Positions 14,437 to 22,091 of a DNA stretch of 23,030 nt are shown here, piece after piece. Each line of letters opens with the position of its first letter. Position 1 is the first letter of the stretch. Both the position numbers and the translations under genes were made by a program. The DNA comes from Syntrophomonadaceae bacterium. GTDB lineage: Bacteria; Bacillota; Dethiobacteria; SKNC01. The notes under the pieces are model-generated. The model did no database searches, was not told the origin of the DNA, and saw only the letters and a program-made list of their open reading frames with translations. The stretch lies in NCBI GenBank assembly GCA_003555415.1, contig PWHX01000105.1:1-23030 (forward strand). The letters are read 5' to 3'.

Positions 14437-15633
14437 ATGATAAAGAGCAAAAAAACTATATTATTAATTATTAGCACTGTTCCTTTACTAATGGTATTAG
14501 GAAATTCTATGTTGATCTCTGAATTTGCTACCTTAAAAAGGGAACTGAATATAAATCAGTTCCAGGTAGGACTGTTGATTACTTTCTTTTCACTACCGGC
14601 TGCTATTTTTATTCCGTTTTTGGGGTTTTTATCAGATAGATTTGGACGAAAAATAATTATTGTCCCCTGCATATTAGTTTACGGAATGGGAGGAATGATT
14701 TCGGGAATCGCTTCTGTTTTACTTAACAACCCTTATAACGTAATATTAGCAGGAAGAGTTGTCCAGGGAATAGGTGCAGCAGGAACAGGCCCTATCGCCA
14801 TGGCTTTAGCAGGAGATATCTTTAAGGCAAGGGAACTAAATGAAAGTATGGGTATAATGGAAGCAGCAAACGGCATAGGCAAATTTGTCAGCCCGGTTAT
14901 AGGATCTGCCATTGCTCTAATCATATGGTATGCACTATTTTTTTCTTACTCTATTCTTTGTATACCCGTAGCTTTTTTGCTGTGGCTTACTGTTAAAGAG
15001 CAGAAAAATATCTTAGAAAAAAAATCTATTAAAGAATATATCAATGCAATAAAGCCCCTTTTTTATGACAAGGGACTCTTTCTTTCCATAAACTTCTTAG
15101 GGGCCCTGGTAGTTCTTTTCATTCTCTTTGGTGTGTTATCCTTTGCCTCTAACATCCTTGAAACCAATTTCAGACTCAGTGGAATAAACAGAGGTATAAT
15201 ACTATCTGTCCCCCTGTTTTTTTTATCTGCTTCCGCCTACCTGACGGGTCTTTATCTTAGAAAGGAAGGGAACGTTTTAAAATATGCTTATTTTTATGGG
15301 CTAATTACTATAAGCCTTTCCATGTTTATTTTACCTTTCTGCAGTGAAAACATTTTTATTTATACCATAATGTTAGGATTTCTGGGAACAGGTAGCGGAC
15401 TAGTATTAACATCTGTTAATACTATGGTAACCGGCTCTATTCAGGCTTACCAGAGAGGAGGGGTAACTTCACTTTATGGGAGCGTACGCTTTTTGGGGAT
15501 TGCTTTAGGTCCACCTGTATTTTCACTTTTACAGGGGTTAGGGGTTTCCTTATCCTTATTGTTTTTAGCCAGCGGAATACTGGCGCTTTTGTCCGGATTT
15601 CTGGGGTTTTTAATTATTAGAAAACAGGATTAG
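14437..15633 (+). CDS. Major facilitator superfamily transporter (DHA1-like)
   Basis: Polytopic membrane protein of about 398 aa with roughly twelve hydrophobic segments. Motif A between helices 2 and 3 reads GFLSDRFGRK (63-72). Helix 4 has AGRVVQGIGAAG, and helix 5 carries the antiporter-type motif GKFVSPVIGSAI (about 148-159), typical of drug:H+ antiporters of the DHA1 family. The chosen start, ATG 14437, gives the usual short cytoplasmic N-terminus (MIKSKK) before helix 1. It has no clear Shine-Dalgarno, and an upstream TTG frame from 14341 would overlap the start of the divergent TPR gene and is less likely. The substrate cannot be inferred. The gene ends 29 bases before the convergent MscS-like gene. 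Confidence 0.85.
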   Translation: MIKSKKTILLIISTVPLLMVLGNSMLISEFATLKRELNINQFQVGLLITFFSLPAAIFIPFLGFLSDRFGRKIIIVPCILVYGMGGMISGIASVLLNNPYNVILAGRVVQGIGAAGTGPIAMALAGDIFKARELNESMGIMEAANGIGKFVSPVIGSAIALIIWYALFFSYSILCIPVAFLLWLTVKEQKNILEKKSIKEYINAIKPLFYDKGLFLSINFLGALVVLFILFGVLSFASNILETNFRLSGINRGIILSVPLFFLSASAYLTGLYLRKEGNVLKYAYFYGLITISLSMFILPFCSENIFIYTIMLGFLGTGSGLVLTSVNTMVTGSIQAYQRGGVTSLYGSVRFLGIALGPPVFSLLQGLGVSLSLLFLASGILALLSGFLGFLIIRKQD

Positions 15634-15662
15634 TTTTATAGTTAAAATTAATATAATAAAAC

Positions 15663-16781
15663 TTACTGGTTTTTATTATCAGAGTTAAAATCTACAGGCG
15701 TTTCTAAATAAAGACTTCTGCTGGGGAATGCCACTGAAACACCTTCGCTTTCCAGAATTTCCATTATTTTAAAATTAGTGTCTTCTTTTACCGCCAGGAA
15801 TTCACCCCAGTTTGTAGTTATGGTAAAGAAGTAAATAATAATATCCAGGCTGCTGTCATTAAACCCATCGAACCTTACAAATATCATTTCTTTATGAACC
15901 TCAGGATGATTTTCCAACATTTCCCTTATCCTGTCAACACAGTTTTGCATCTTTTCCCTGGTTGTACTGTAAGTAACTCCTAAACGGAAGGTAATCCTGC
16001 GCTTACCCATTTTTGTCCAGTTAGTTACGGCCTCATTGGCCAGAGTAGAGTTAGGAACAGTAACTAACGATTTTGCGAAAGTCCTTACCCTTGTACTTCT
16101 AAAAGTAATGTCTTCTACCGTGCCCTCTACGCTGGGCGTATATATCCAGTCCCCGATAGAAAAAGGCTTATCTGTTATAATAATTATTCCTCCAAAAATA
16201 TTTGCCAGGGCATCTTTTGCTGCCAGGGCAAAAGCCAGACCTCCTAAACCAAGTCCCGCTATAAACCCGCTGACATCATACCCCAATTCCTGGGCTATTA
16301 TACTTATACCTAACGCCACAATAATAAACCTGATTACTTTAGATGCAAAGGGAATCAATATTTTATCTACATTTATATCTATCTTTTCGCTGTATTCCTC
16401 AAACAAACCGGATCCGGATAAATTGTAAAAGCCCCAGGTAATAAATACTATAATGCTGGCCCTGAAAAATTTGGTTAATATTATATCCTGGTAAGTATTT
16501 AAAGGCAGATATGTTAAGGAGAGATAAAAACCGAAAACTACGATAAAAGCCCTTAAAGGTTTTTCGAAGCAGCGCAAAATACTAATGTTAATCTCAGCAC
16601 CGGTTTTCTTTGCTGCTTTTAACAAGAAATTAAAAATATACCTTGCAAATAGCTTTCTGATTAAAACAAATATTAAAAATATGGCCAAAGCTATAAGTAT
16701 TTCTTTCCAGATAAAGCTTAATAAAAAATCTGTAATCCGAAACATATCAAAGTCATTAATAAACATTAACTCATCAAGCAT
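15663..16781 (-). CDS. MscS-family mechanosensitive ion channel
   Basis: Small-conductance mechanosensitive channel homologue of 372 aa. Membrane segments are predicted near residues 26-46, 74-92, 106-122 and 147-165. The pore helix follows (about 170-203) with the Gly/Ala-rich AGLGLGGLAFALAAKDALAN and FGGIIIITDKPFSIGDWI. The beta domain (EGTVEDITFRSTRVRT, VPNSTLANEAVTNWT) and the mixed alpha/beta domain complete the protein. Five membrane segments make it larger than the minimal three-helix E. coli MscS and closer to the YbdG/YhdY-like group. The ATG has only a weak AGG upstream. It lies 46 bases behind the aminotransferase gene, separated by a short hairpin, so partial read-through is possible. 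Confidence 0.92.
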   Translation of the reverse strand: MLDELMFINDFDMFRITDFLLSFIWKEILIALAIFLIFVLIRKLFARYIFNFLLKAAKKTGAEINISILRCFEKPLRAFIVVFGFYLSLTYLPLNTYQDIILTKFFRASIIVFITWGFYNLSGSGLFEEYSEKIDINVDKILIPFASKVIRFIIVALGISIIAQELGYDVSGFIAGLGLGGLAFALAAKDALANIFGGIIIITDKPFSIGDWIYTPSVEGTVEDITFRSTRVRTFAKSLVTVPNSTLANEAVTNWTKMGKRRITFRLGVTYSTTREKMQNCVDRIREMLENHPEVHKEMIFVRFDGFNDSSLDIIIYFFTITTNWGEFLAVKEDTNFKIMEILESEGVSVAFPSRSLYLETPVDFNSDNKNQ

Positions 16782-16784
16782 ATT

Positions 16785-16811
16785 AAAACCTGGCGATATC
16801 AGTAGCCAGGT
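16785..16811 (-). terminator. Weak hairpin between aminotransferase and MscS-like genes
   Basis: A 7-bp stem (ACCTGGC at 16788-16794, GCCAGGT at 16805-16811) with a 10-base loop. On the minus strand it is followed by TTTTAAT, directly before the mscS-like ATG. It may be a weak terminator or attenuator after the aminotransferase gene. It also covers the region where a ribosome site would be expected. The short T run makes this uncertain. Confidence 0.4.
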
Positions 16812-16827
16812 GACACCTCCCCACTAC

Positions 16828-18021
16828 TTAATTGTTTAGAGCAAATATTTTTTTCTGCTTTTGTTGCCGTTGGAGAAACCTCTCCATCCTGTTTAAAGCT
16901 TCCGTAATTTGCTCCATTGACGCAGCATATGAGCAGCGGACATATCCTTCACCACATTGGCCAAATGCATCGCCGGGAACCACAGCTACCTTTTCTTCTT
17001 TTAGTAATTCTTCACAAAAATTCAGAGAATTCATGCCTGTAGATTTAATTGAAGGGAAAACATAAAAAGCACCTTTCGGCTCAAAACAGGAAAGTCCCAT
17101 CTGATTTAATCCGTTAGCAATTAAATTTCTCCGCTGATCATAATGAGCTTTCATTCTCTTTACCTCTTCTTCGCCATTTTTCAGAGCCTCTATGGCGGCC
17201 ATCTGTCCCATTACAGGTGCACACATAATTGTGTACTGGTGAACTTTCAACATAGCACTGATGATATCTTCGGACGCAGCAGCATAACCTACGCGCCACC
17301 CTGTCATAGCAAATGATTTAGAAAAGCCGTTTAACAAAACAGTACGTTCTTTCATTCCGGGTAAGGAAGAAAATGACACGTGATCTCCATTATAATTCAG
17401 CTCGCTGTATATTTCATCTGATATTACCAGCAAATCATGTTTCTCTACAATCCGGGCAACTGCCTCCAGTTCCTCTCTGTTCATAACTGCCCCGGTAGGG
17501 TTATTAGGGTAAGACATAAGGAGAACTTTACTTTTGTCAGTTATGGCTTCTTCTAGATCTTCCGGCATTAGCTTAAAATGATTGGCTTCTTGGGTAGAAA
17601 CTGTTTTTGGTGCTCCCCCCGCCATAAGGGTGCAAGGTTTATAGGAAACAAAGCAAGGCTCCGGAATAATCACTTCATCACCAGGCTCCAACACACACCT
17701 CAAAGCAATATCTATAGCTTCACTAACCCCTACTGTTATCAGTATTTCTTGGGAATAATCATACTCAAGGCCAAATTTTTTATGCAGGTATCTACATATT
17801 TGCTGCCTCAATTCAGGCAATCCGCTGTTAGGCGTATAATTAGTATGACCTCTTTCTAGAGAATAAACGCTGGCTTCCCGGATATGCCACGGAGTAACAA
17901 AGTCAGACTCACCCACACCTAGGGATATAATACCTTTAATACCACTGGCCATATCAAAAAACCTTCTAATTCCAGAAGACGGAAGCTCTCTTAAGCTTTT
18001 TTTTACAAAAGACTTCTTCAC
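16828..18021 (-). CDS. Class I/II PLP-dependent aminotransferase (PatA/AlaT-like)
   Basis: Fold-type I aminotransferase of 397 aa. Landmarks are the substrate-pocket segment LGVGESDF (34-41), NYTPNSG, the phosphate loop VGVSEAID, YPNNPTGAV (171-179), D202 and Y205 in ISDEIYS, the Schiff-base Lys235 in NGFSKSFAMTGWRVGY, and the carboxylate-binding Arg in YVRCSYA. Sequence style matches PatA-like aspartate/alanine/aromatic aminotransferases; the donor cannot be settled from motifs. The start is GTG at 18019-18021, overlapping the Lrp-like stop (GTGA), with GGTGAT upstream. It is co-transcribed with the Lrp-family regulator behind a T-box leader, so it is probably made when a particular tRNA is uncharged (serine or alanine by the leader reading). 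Confidence 0.92.
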   Translation of the reverse strand: MKKSFVKKSLRELPSSGIRRFFDMASGIKGIISLGVGESDFVTPWHIREASVYSLERGHTNYTPNSGLPELRQQICRYLHKKFGLEYDYSQEILITVGVSEAIDIALRCVLEPGDEVIIPEPCFVSYKPCTLMAGGAPKTVSTQEANHFKLMPEDLEEAITDKSKVLLMSYPNNPTGAVMNREELEAVARIVEKHDLLVISDEIYSELNYNGDHVSFSSLPGMKERTVLLNGFSKSFAMTGWRVGYAAASEDIISAMLKVHQYTIMCAPVMGQMAAIEALKNGEEEVKRMKAHYDQRRNLIANGLNQMGLSCFEPKGAFYVFPSIKSTGMNSLNFCEELLKEEKVAVVPGDAFGQCGEGYVRCSYAASMEQITEALNRMERFLQRQQKQKKIFALNN

Positions 18022-18512
18022 GGACTAATCACCAACCTGTGATCATTTTCATCTTCTTCAAAAACAATACCATCCTGTTTGTATTTCTTCAAGACAAAAT
18101 GCGTAGCTGTACTCTGTACATTTTCCAGTGAAGCAAGTTTTTCTGCTACAAAAAAGGCAACTTTTTTCATGGAAGTTCCTTCAATCATTACAGATAAATC
18201 ATAACTTCCCGACATAAGATAAACACTTTTTACTTCGGGAAAACGACATATACGCTGGGCAATGGTGTCAAAACCTACATCCCTTTGGGGTGTTACCTTT
18301 ACATCAATAATAGCGGTAACGTTATCGTTATTATCTGTTTTTTCCCAATCAATTAATGTTACATAACCTAGAATAATCTTTGCTTCTTCTAATTCCTCAA
18401 TCATTTCTTTAATTTCTTTTTCAGATATTTTCAACATGGTAGCTAGAGTTTTAATAGATATTTTATGATTCTGTTCTAGAGCTTGCAAAAGCTTTATCTT
18501 CATATCATCCAT
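18018..18512 (-). CDS. Lrp/AsnC-family transcriptional regulator
   Basis: Regulator of 164 aa. Residues about 3-50 form an AsnC-type helix-turn-helix (LLQALEQNHKISIKTLATML, then ISEKEIKEMIEELEE). Residues about 65-150 are the RAM/ACT-like effector domain (AIIDVKVTP, FPEVKSVYLMSGSYDLSVMIEG). The domain usually binds an amino acid and sets the oligomeric state. ATG is preceded by AAGGGAG at about 10 bases. It is the first gene after the T-box terminator and overlaps the aminotransferase by 4 bases, so it probably tunes that gene or its own promoter in response to the same amino acid. A repeat array upstream of the leader is a candidate binding site. Confidence 0.92.
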   Translation of the reverse strand: MDDMKIKLLQALEQNHKISIKTLATMLKISEKEIKEMIEELEEAKIILGYVTLIDWEKTDNNDNVTAIIDVKVTPQRDVGFDTIAQRICRFPEVKSVYLMSGSYDLSVMIEGTSMKKVAFFVAEKLASLENVQSTATHFVLKKYKQDGIVFEEDENDHRLVISP

Positions 18513-18543
18513 GCCTTTTCAACTCCCTTAAGTTTATCAAAAC

Positions 18544-18780
18544 AAAAAACTCTCCTCCTTATAGGGACGAGAGATTACCCGCGGTACCACCCTTGTTAAT
18601 CCAAAAATAACTGGATCCTCTTGCTAATAGATAGTCTTACTGGTAACGGTATGTAACCGTGATGACCTACTTTATTCAGTCACCCGCTTAAGGAGGGCTT
18701 TCACCTGCAGCACCTGCTGTCTTCCACCCCCGACAGCTCTCTGTAAAATGACAACAGATTACTTTTTCCTTTCATTGCTT
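18544..18780 (-). ncRNA. T-box leader (tRNA-sensing riboswitch) upstream of lrp-aminotransferase operon
   Basis: On the minus strand the T-box sequence AGGGTGGTACCGCG (plus 18580-18593) is perfect. Stem I begins near plus 18780 and includes an AGTA loop-E element, the distal stem GCTGT/ACAGC and, on the 3' side, GTGAAAGCCC. Directly after the conserved GAA the specifier reads AGC (serine); one base later it reads GCC (alanine). A small hairpin ACGGT/ACCGT and stem III ATCCA/TGGAT follow. The antiterminator pairs AGGG with CCCT. The competing terminator pairs CTCTCGTCC with GGAGGAGAG (one mismatch) and ends in six T (18544-18549). A TATAAT (plus 18782-18787) lies just upstream, with a poor -35. 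The family binds uncharged tRNA to prevent termination. Nothing else is in the 349-base gap except the repeats noted separately. Confidence 0.93.
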
Positions 18781-18796
18781 TATTATATATAAACGC

Positions 18797-18832
18797 TTTT
18801 AGTAATGTTTTAGTAATGATAAGAGTTTATCA
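18797..18832. repeat. Tandem 11-bp repeat plus inverted repeat upstream of the T-box promoter
   Basis: Two head-to-tail copies of TTTTAGTAATG (18797-18807 and 18808-18818). They are followed and slightly overlapped by the inverted repeat TGATAA-N4-TTATCA (18817-18832). The array covers the -35 area of the presumed leader promoter and ends 30 bases before the NAD synthetase stop. It could be an operator, for instance for autoregulation by the Lrp-like protein; no binding is shown. Confidence 0.6.
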
Positions 18833-18861
18833 CGAGACAAGCTAGAATGTCAATGCAAATT

Positions 18862-20517
18862 CTATTTTTTAAAGTAATGTTTGGCAGCAATGGGCATTCT
18901 TCTTCCAACGCCAAAAGCCTTTGTGGTCACCTTTAACCCGGGAGCAGACTGCTTTCTTTTATACTCGTTCTTGTCAACAGCTGAAACTACCCACAGGACC
19001 GTTTCAGAATCATAGTTTGACTTAATAAGATCTTTTACAGAATATCCTTCCTCTACATAATAGTTTAGAATCTGGTCAAGAACTTCATAGGCGGGAAGGC
19101 TGTCCTCATCAATCTGATCAGGCTTTAATTCTGCTGAGGGAGGTTTTTTAATAGTCTCCCCAGGAATAATCTCCCTTTCCCTGTTAATAAAACTGGCCAG
19201 CCGGTAAACAATAGTTTTGGGAACATCGGAAAGAACACTTAAACCCCCCGACATGTCTCCATAAAGGGTACAATAACCCACAGACAATTCACTTTTGTTA
19301 CCTGTAGACAAAACCAGGTGCCCCAACTTATTAGAGAACGCCATTAAAATATTACCACGTATTCTGGACTGAATATTCTCTTCTGAGACATCTTCCGGCA
19401 TTCCTTCAAAATGGTTCTTTAGTGCCTCCAGGTAAGCATAATATATCTCTGAAATAGGTACTGTTTTAAAATTAATCCCCAAATTAAAAGCCAGAATCCT
19501 GGAATCCTCTACGCTGCCCCGGGAGGAGTAAGGTGAAGGCATAGTAACCCCTAAAACATTTTCTTTGCCCAGGGCGTTTTCAGCCAGGCAGCATGTTACT
19601 GCAGAATCAATTCCTCCAGAAAGACCAACAACAGCTTTACAGTAACCTGTTTTTTGAAAATAATCCCTGATCCCTAAAACCAATGCTTCATAAACAGATT
19701 CGATTTTGTCCTGGAAAGCGAAAAGCCCGGGATCCCCCAAAAGAGACATATCAATTGTTCTCACGTCTTCTGTAAAAGAAGGACAGATTACTATGGGTTT
19801 ACCTTCCCTGTCAAAACACATACTGCGGCCGTCAAACACCAGCTCATCATTACCACCAACTTGATTTACAAACACAAAGAGAACCTTATGCTTCCGGGCA
19901 TGGTTGCTAATCAGGCGATATCTGACTTCCTCCTTTCCCATATAAAAAGGAGAAGCAGATATATTAACCAGCAGCTCAGCACCCTTTTTAACCAGCTCTT
20001 TTATGGGGTCAAACTTATACATCTTCTTTCCAGGACCTATTTTAAAATCACTCCAGGCATCCTCACAAATAGAAACGCCCAACTTTTTGCCTTTAAAGTT
20101 TACCGTATGAACTTCAGGAGCCGGCTCAAAATACCTGTGCTCATCAAAAACATCATAAGTGGGCAGGAGGGATTTATGTTGAGTAAAAACAACTTTGCCC
20201 CGGTAGACCAATACTGCCGAATTGTATAAATCTTTCCCCATATCTTCCTGCACCGGCAAGGGTACACCACATATTATACCTGTTTGAGGGTATTCTTCTG
20301 AAATTTTGCAAAGATTTTGCACTGCTTTCCCGGCTTTTTCTATAAACCAGTTCCTTTCAAGTAAATCCTTGGGGGGGTATCCTACCAGAAAAAGCTCCGA
20401 CGAAATTACCAGGTCAGTAGAATCCCCGGCACTTTGACGCAGCACTTTAGTTATTTTCTCCAGATTACTATCTATGCTTCCTACATGGGAGTTTAGCTGG
20501 GCAATAGTTATTTTCAT
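18862..20517 (-). CDS. nadE: Glutamine-dependent NAD+ synthetase
   Basis: Two-domain enzyme of 551 aa that amidates nicotinic acid adenine dinucleotide to NAD+ with glutamine-derived ammonia. The N-terminal nitrilase-like glutaminase carries the triad Glu41 (SSELFLVGYPP), Lys115 (QHKSLLPTYDVFDE) and Cys151 (VSICEDAW). The C-terminal synthetase has the PP-loop SGGIDSA (300-306), followed by GVTMPSPYSSRGS, STGNKSE and YGDMSGGL; PPSAELKPDQIDEDSLP is a NadE signature. Length and order match bacterial glutaminase-fused NadE. ATG follows AGGGTGGT. No terminator hairpin is evident before the T-box promoter region. It is separated by 91 bases from the DUF3179 gene and may share its transcript. Confidence 0.96.
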   Translation of the reverse strand: MKITIAQLNSHVGSIDSNLEKITKVLRQSAGDSTDLVISSELFLVGYPPKDLLERNWFIEKAGKAVQNLCKISEEYPQTGIICGVPLPVQEDMGKDLYNSAVLVYRGKVVFTQHKSLLPTYDVFDEHRYFEPAPEVHTVNFKGKKLGVSICEDAWSDFKIGPGKKMYKFDPIKELVKKGAELLVNISASPFYMGKEEVRYRLISNHARKHKVLFVFVNQVGGNDELVFDGRSMCFDREGKPIVICPSFTEDVRTIDMSLLGDPGLFAFQDKIESVYEALVLGIRDYFQKTGYCKAVVGLSGGIDSAVTCCLAENALGKENVLGVTMPSPYSSRGSVEDSRILAFNLGINFKTVPISEIYYAYLEALKNHFEGMPEDVSEENIQSRIRGNILMAFSNKLGHLVLSTGNKSELSVGYCTLYGDMSGGLSVLSDVPKTIVYRLASFINREREIIPGETIKKPPSAELKPDQIDEDSLPAYEVLDQILNYYVEEGYSVKDLIKSNYDSETVLWVVSAVDKNEYKRKQSAPGLKVTTKAFGVGRRMPIAAKHYFKK

Positions 20518-20608
20518 ATAACCACCCTAATCAGTTTTAAATTCTTCTTTATCAAATATCAAATTATTATTTCGAGAAAAATGCCCATTCTCCAGTAATC
20601 ACCAAACC

Positions 20609-21703
20609 TTAGTTGTTGTTACATATTTTAGTCTCCGGGTAATGAGCCGCCCAAGCAAACCAGAAGGAGTCCAGGTGTTCAACAGGTGTTAATATTATAC
20701 CCCTAAGGGGACCTTTAAGACACTTGCCCAACAATGACCATAGACTGCCGGTTTCTTTGTCTTTAAACCCTTCCTGTACCGGGTAAAATCTTAACTTTTT
20801 ACCCTTAACAAATGGGAGATAAACCCCGGTAGCACCTACGTCTCTGGAATACCGGATAGAGGCAGCATCTACAACCGAATTAGTTCCCCTGGAATAAAAA
20901 ATAACAATGGAACTGTCTTTAATGTAGTCATGAATTACTGCTTTTTCTCCCTGGTGTCGGAATAATGAGTAAGGATAAGCAATTGCCCCGTCACCGTAAT
21001 ATATTCCTACTACCCTTTCTTTAGGTAATAATCGGCTATCTAAATTTCCCTCATAAATAAAAGGGCGTTCATCCGATCTTCCGTACAGTATATAGGGGTT
21101 CCTCCCATATTTTCGTTTGTAACCGGTTTGCCTTGACAGTACCTTGCCCCCGGGATAAGTTAACCGGTAATCCTGAAAAGAAACGGTAGAAACAGGGATT
21201 AGATTAAGTTTCGCACCTGTTAATTTTCCCCTGACACAAAGCCCGTTATAGTGAAGCCACATTGACCTGGTCTGCCGGTCATACATTACTGTAGAACCTT
21301 TATAAAGCTTCCCTGTAGTGCCAAACTCTAATATTCTTTGATCTACCCACCTGTTCATGGCTACACCGCTATTTGATGTTGCACTAAAGGTTAGGGCAAC
21401 AGGATTATCATTTATTTGGTCATTTACAATTTCATGCCAGATTAATACCTGAAGGGGATATGCCCTTACTTCTCCCTGATAATTCAGAACCACAACAGGC
21501 TCCCGCTCGGCCAACCATTCACATGCTTCTTCTATTTCCATAAAAACAGGACTATCTATAGAAGGAATTCCATCAGGAGGCGGACCACCTTCATAAAACT
21601 CATCTTCTTTAATCAAAGGTCCAAAATTTTTATTTTTGTTTTCCGGCTTTGCCACAGCTACTGCTACAAAGGCCAACCCAATTATTAAAAACATGATTTC
21701 CAA
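20609..21703 (-). CDS. DUF3179-family protein with N-terminal membrane anchor
   Basis: Protein of about 364 aa. The preferred start is TTG at 21701-21703, 7 bases after GGGTGAT; a GTG at 21713-21715 in the same frame lacks a ribosome site. A hydrophobic N-terminal segment (LEIMFLIIGLAFVAVAVA) suggests a lipid-free anchor or uncleaved signal, placing the domain outside the cell. The rest matches DUF3179 across its whole length: EVRAYPLQVLIWHEIVND, TGKLYKGSTVMYDRQT, YPGGKVLSRQTGYKRKYGRNPY, PKERVVGI, and DSFWFAWAAHYPET at the end. The usual Cys-rich segment (YCPLC type) reads FSATS here, so that cysteine pair is lost. The function of the family is unknown to me. Confidence 0.85.
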   Translation of the reverse strand: MEIMFLIIGLAFVAVAVAKPENKNKNFGPLIKEDEFYEGGPPPDGIPSIDSPVFMEIEEACEWLAEREPVVVLNYQGEVRAYPLQVLIWHEIVNDQINDNPVALTFSATSNSGVAMNRWVDQRILEFGTTGKLYKGSTVMYDRQTRSMWLHYNGLCVRGKLTGAKLNLIPVSTVSFQDYRLTYPGGKVLSRQTGYKRKYGRNPYILYGRSDERPFIYEGNLDSRLLPKERVVGIYYGDGAIAYPYSLFRHQGEKAVIHDYIKDSSIVIFYSRGTNSVVDAASIRYSRDVGATGVYLPFVKGKKLRFYPVQEGFKDKETGSLWSLLGKCLKGPLRGIILTPVEHLDSFWFAWAAHYPETKICNNN

Positions 21704-21863
21704 GATATATATCACCCATTAGAGTCATTTCTTCTTATTATAAGCACTTTTACAGGTAAACATACTTTTTTAGTATTTAATTGTGTTTCATAAAATTTCC
21801 TGGTTTTCGGGCAAATTATTATAAAAAACTCTGGCTATACTATTTAAAAATGGGGTGATATAA

Positions 21864-22004
21864 ATGGAATCTAAAAACGACCATACAAAAGAAAATGAAG
21901 TAGCTTCTTCTGCTATAAAATATGGTGCCTGGTTATTAGGGTTAATAATCGTTCTATATTTTATAGCCAGACATGTATTCCCCTTCATTAGTAACCTGTT
22001 TTAA
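21864..22004 (+). CDS. Small single-pass membrane protein (46 aa)
   Basis: Short open frame with ATG at 21864 preceded by GGGGTGAT, a strong Shine-Dalgarno. The product begins MESKNDHTKENEVASSAIKY, a charged cytoplasmic-looking tail. One hydrophobic helix (GAWLLGLIIVLYFIA) follows, then a short RHVFPFISNLF end. It has its own terminator about 50 bases downstream. GGCTATACTA about 30 bases upstream resembles a forespore sigma-F/G -10, but no good -35 accompanies it. The gene is divergent from DUF3179 and convergent with the metallo-hydrolase. No function is assigned. The strong ribosome site, coding-like composition and terminator argue that it is real. Confidence 0.75.
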   Translation: MESKNDHTKENEVASSAIKYGAWLLGLIIVLYFIARHVFPFISNLF

Positions 22005-22043
22005 GCTAATACAATTTAAAAGAGTAACTTATAGCTTAATGTT

Positions 22044-22078
22044 AAAAATCCGATAGGAAAAACCTATCGGTAATTTTT
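22044..22078. terminator. Bidirectional intrinsic terminator
   Basis: Perfect 8-bp stem CCGATAGG/CCTATCGG (22050-22057 and 22063-22070) with an AAAAA loop. It is flanked by a T-run on the plus side (TAATTTTT) and an A-run on the other side, which gives ATTTTT on the minus strand. It sits between the convergent small membrane protein gene and metallo-hydrolase gene and can serve both. Confidence 0.85.
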
Positions 22079-22091
22079 GATATATCTCAAT

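Noticed and set aside
16036..16428. Plus-strand 130-residue open frame opposite the MscS-like gene
   Set aside because: It is antisense to a well-conserved channel domain and shows no ribosome site or recognisable product.
21788..21988. Minus-strand 66-residue open frame
   Set aside because: It lies opposite the small membrane protein gene, which has the better ribosome site, hydrophobic helix and terminator; the minus frame has no recognisable features.
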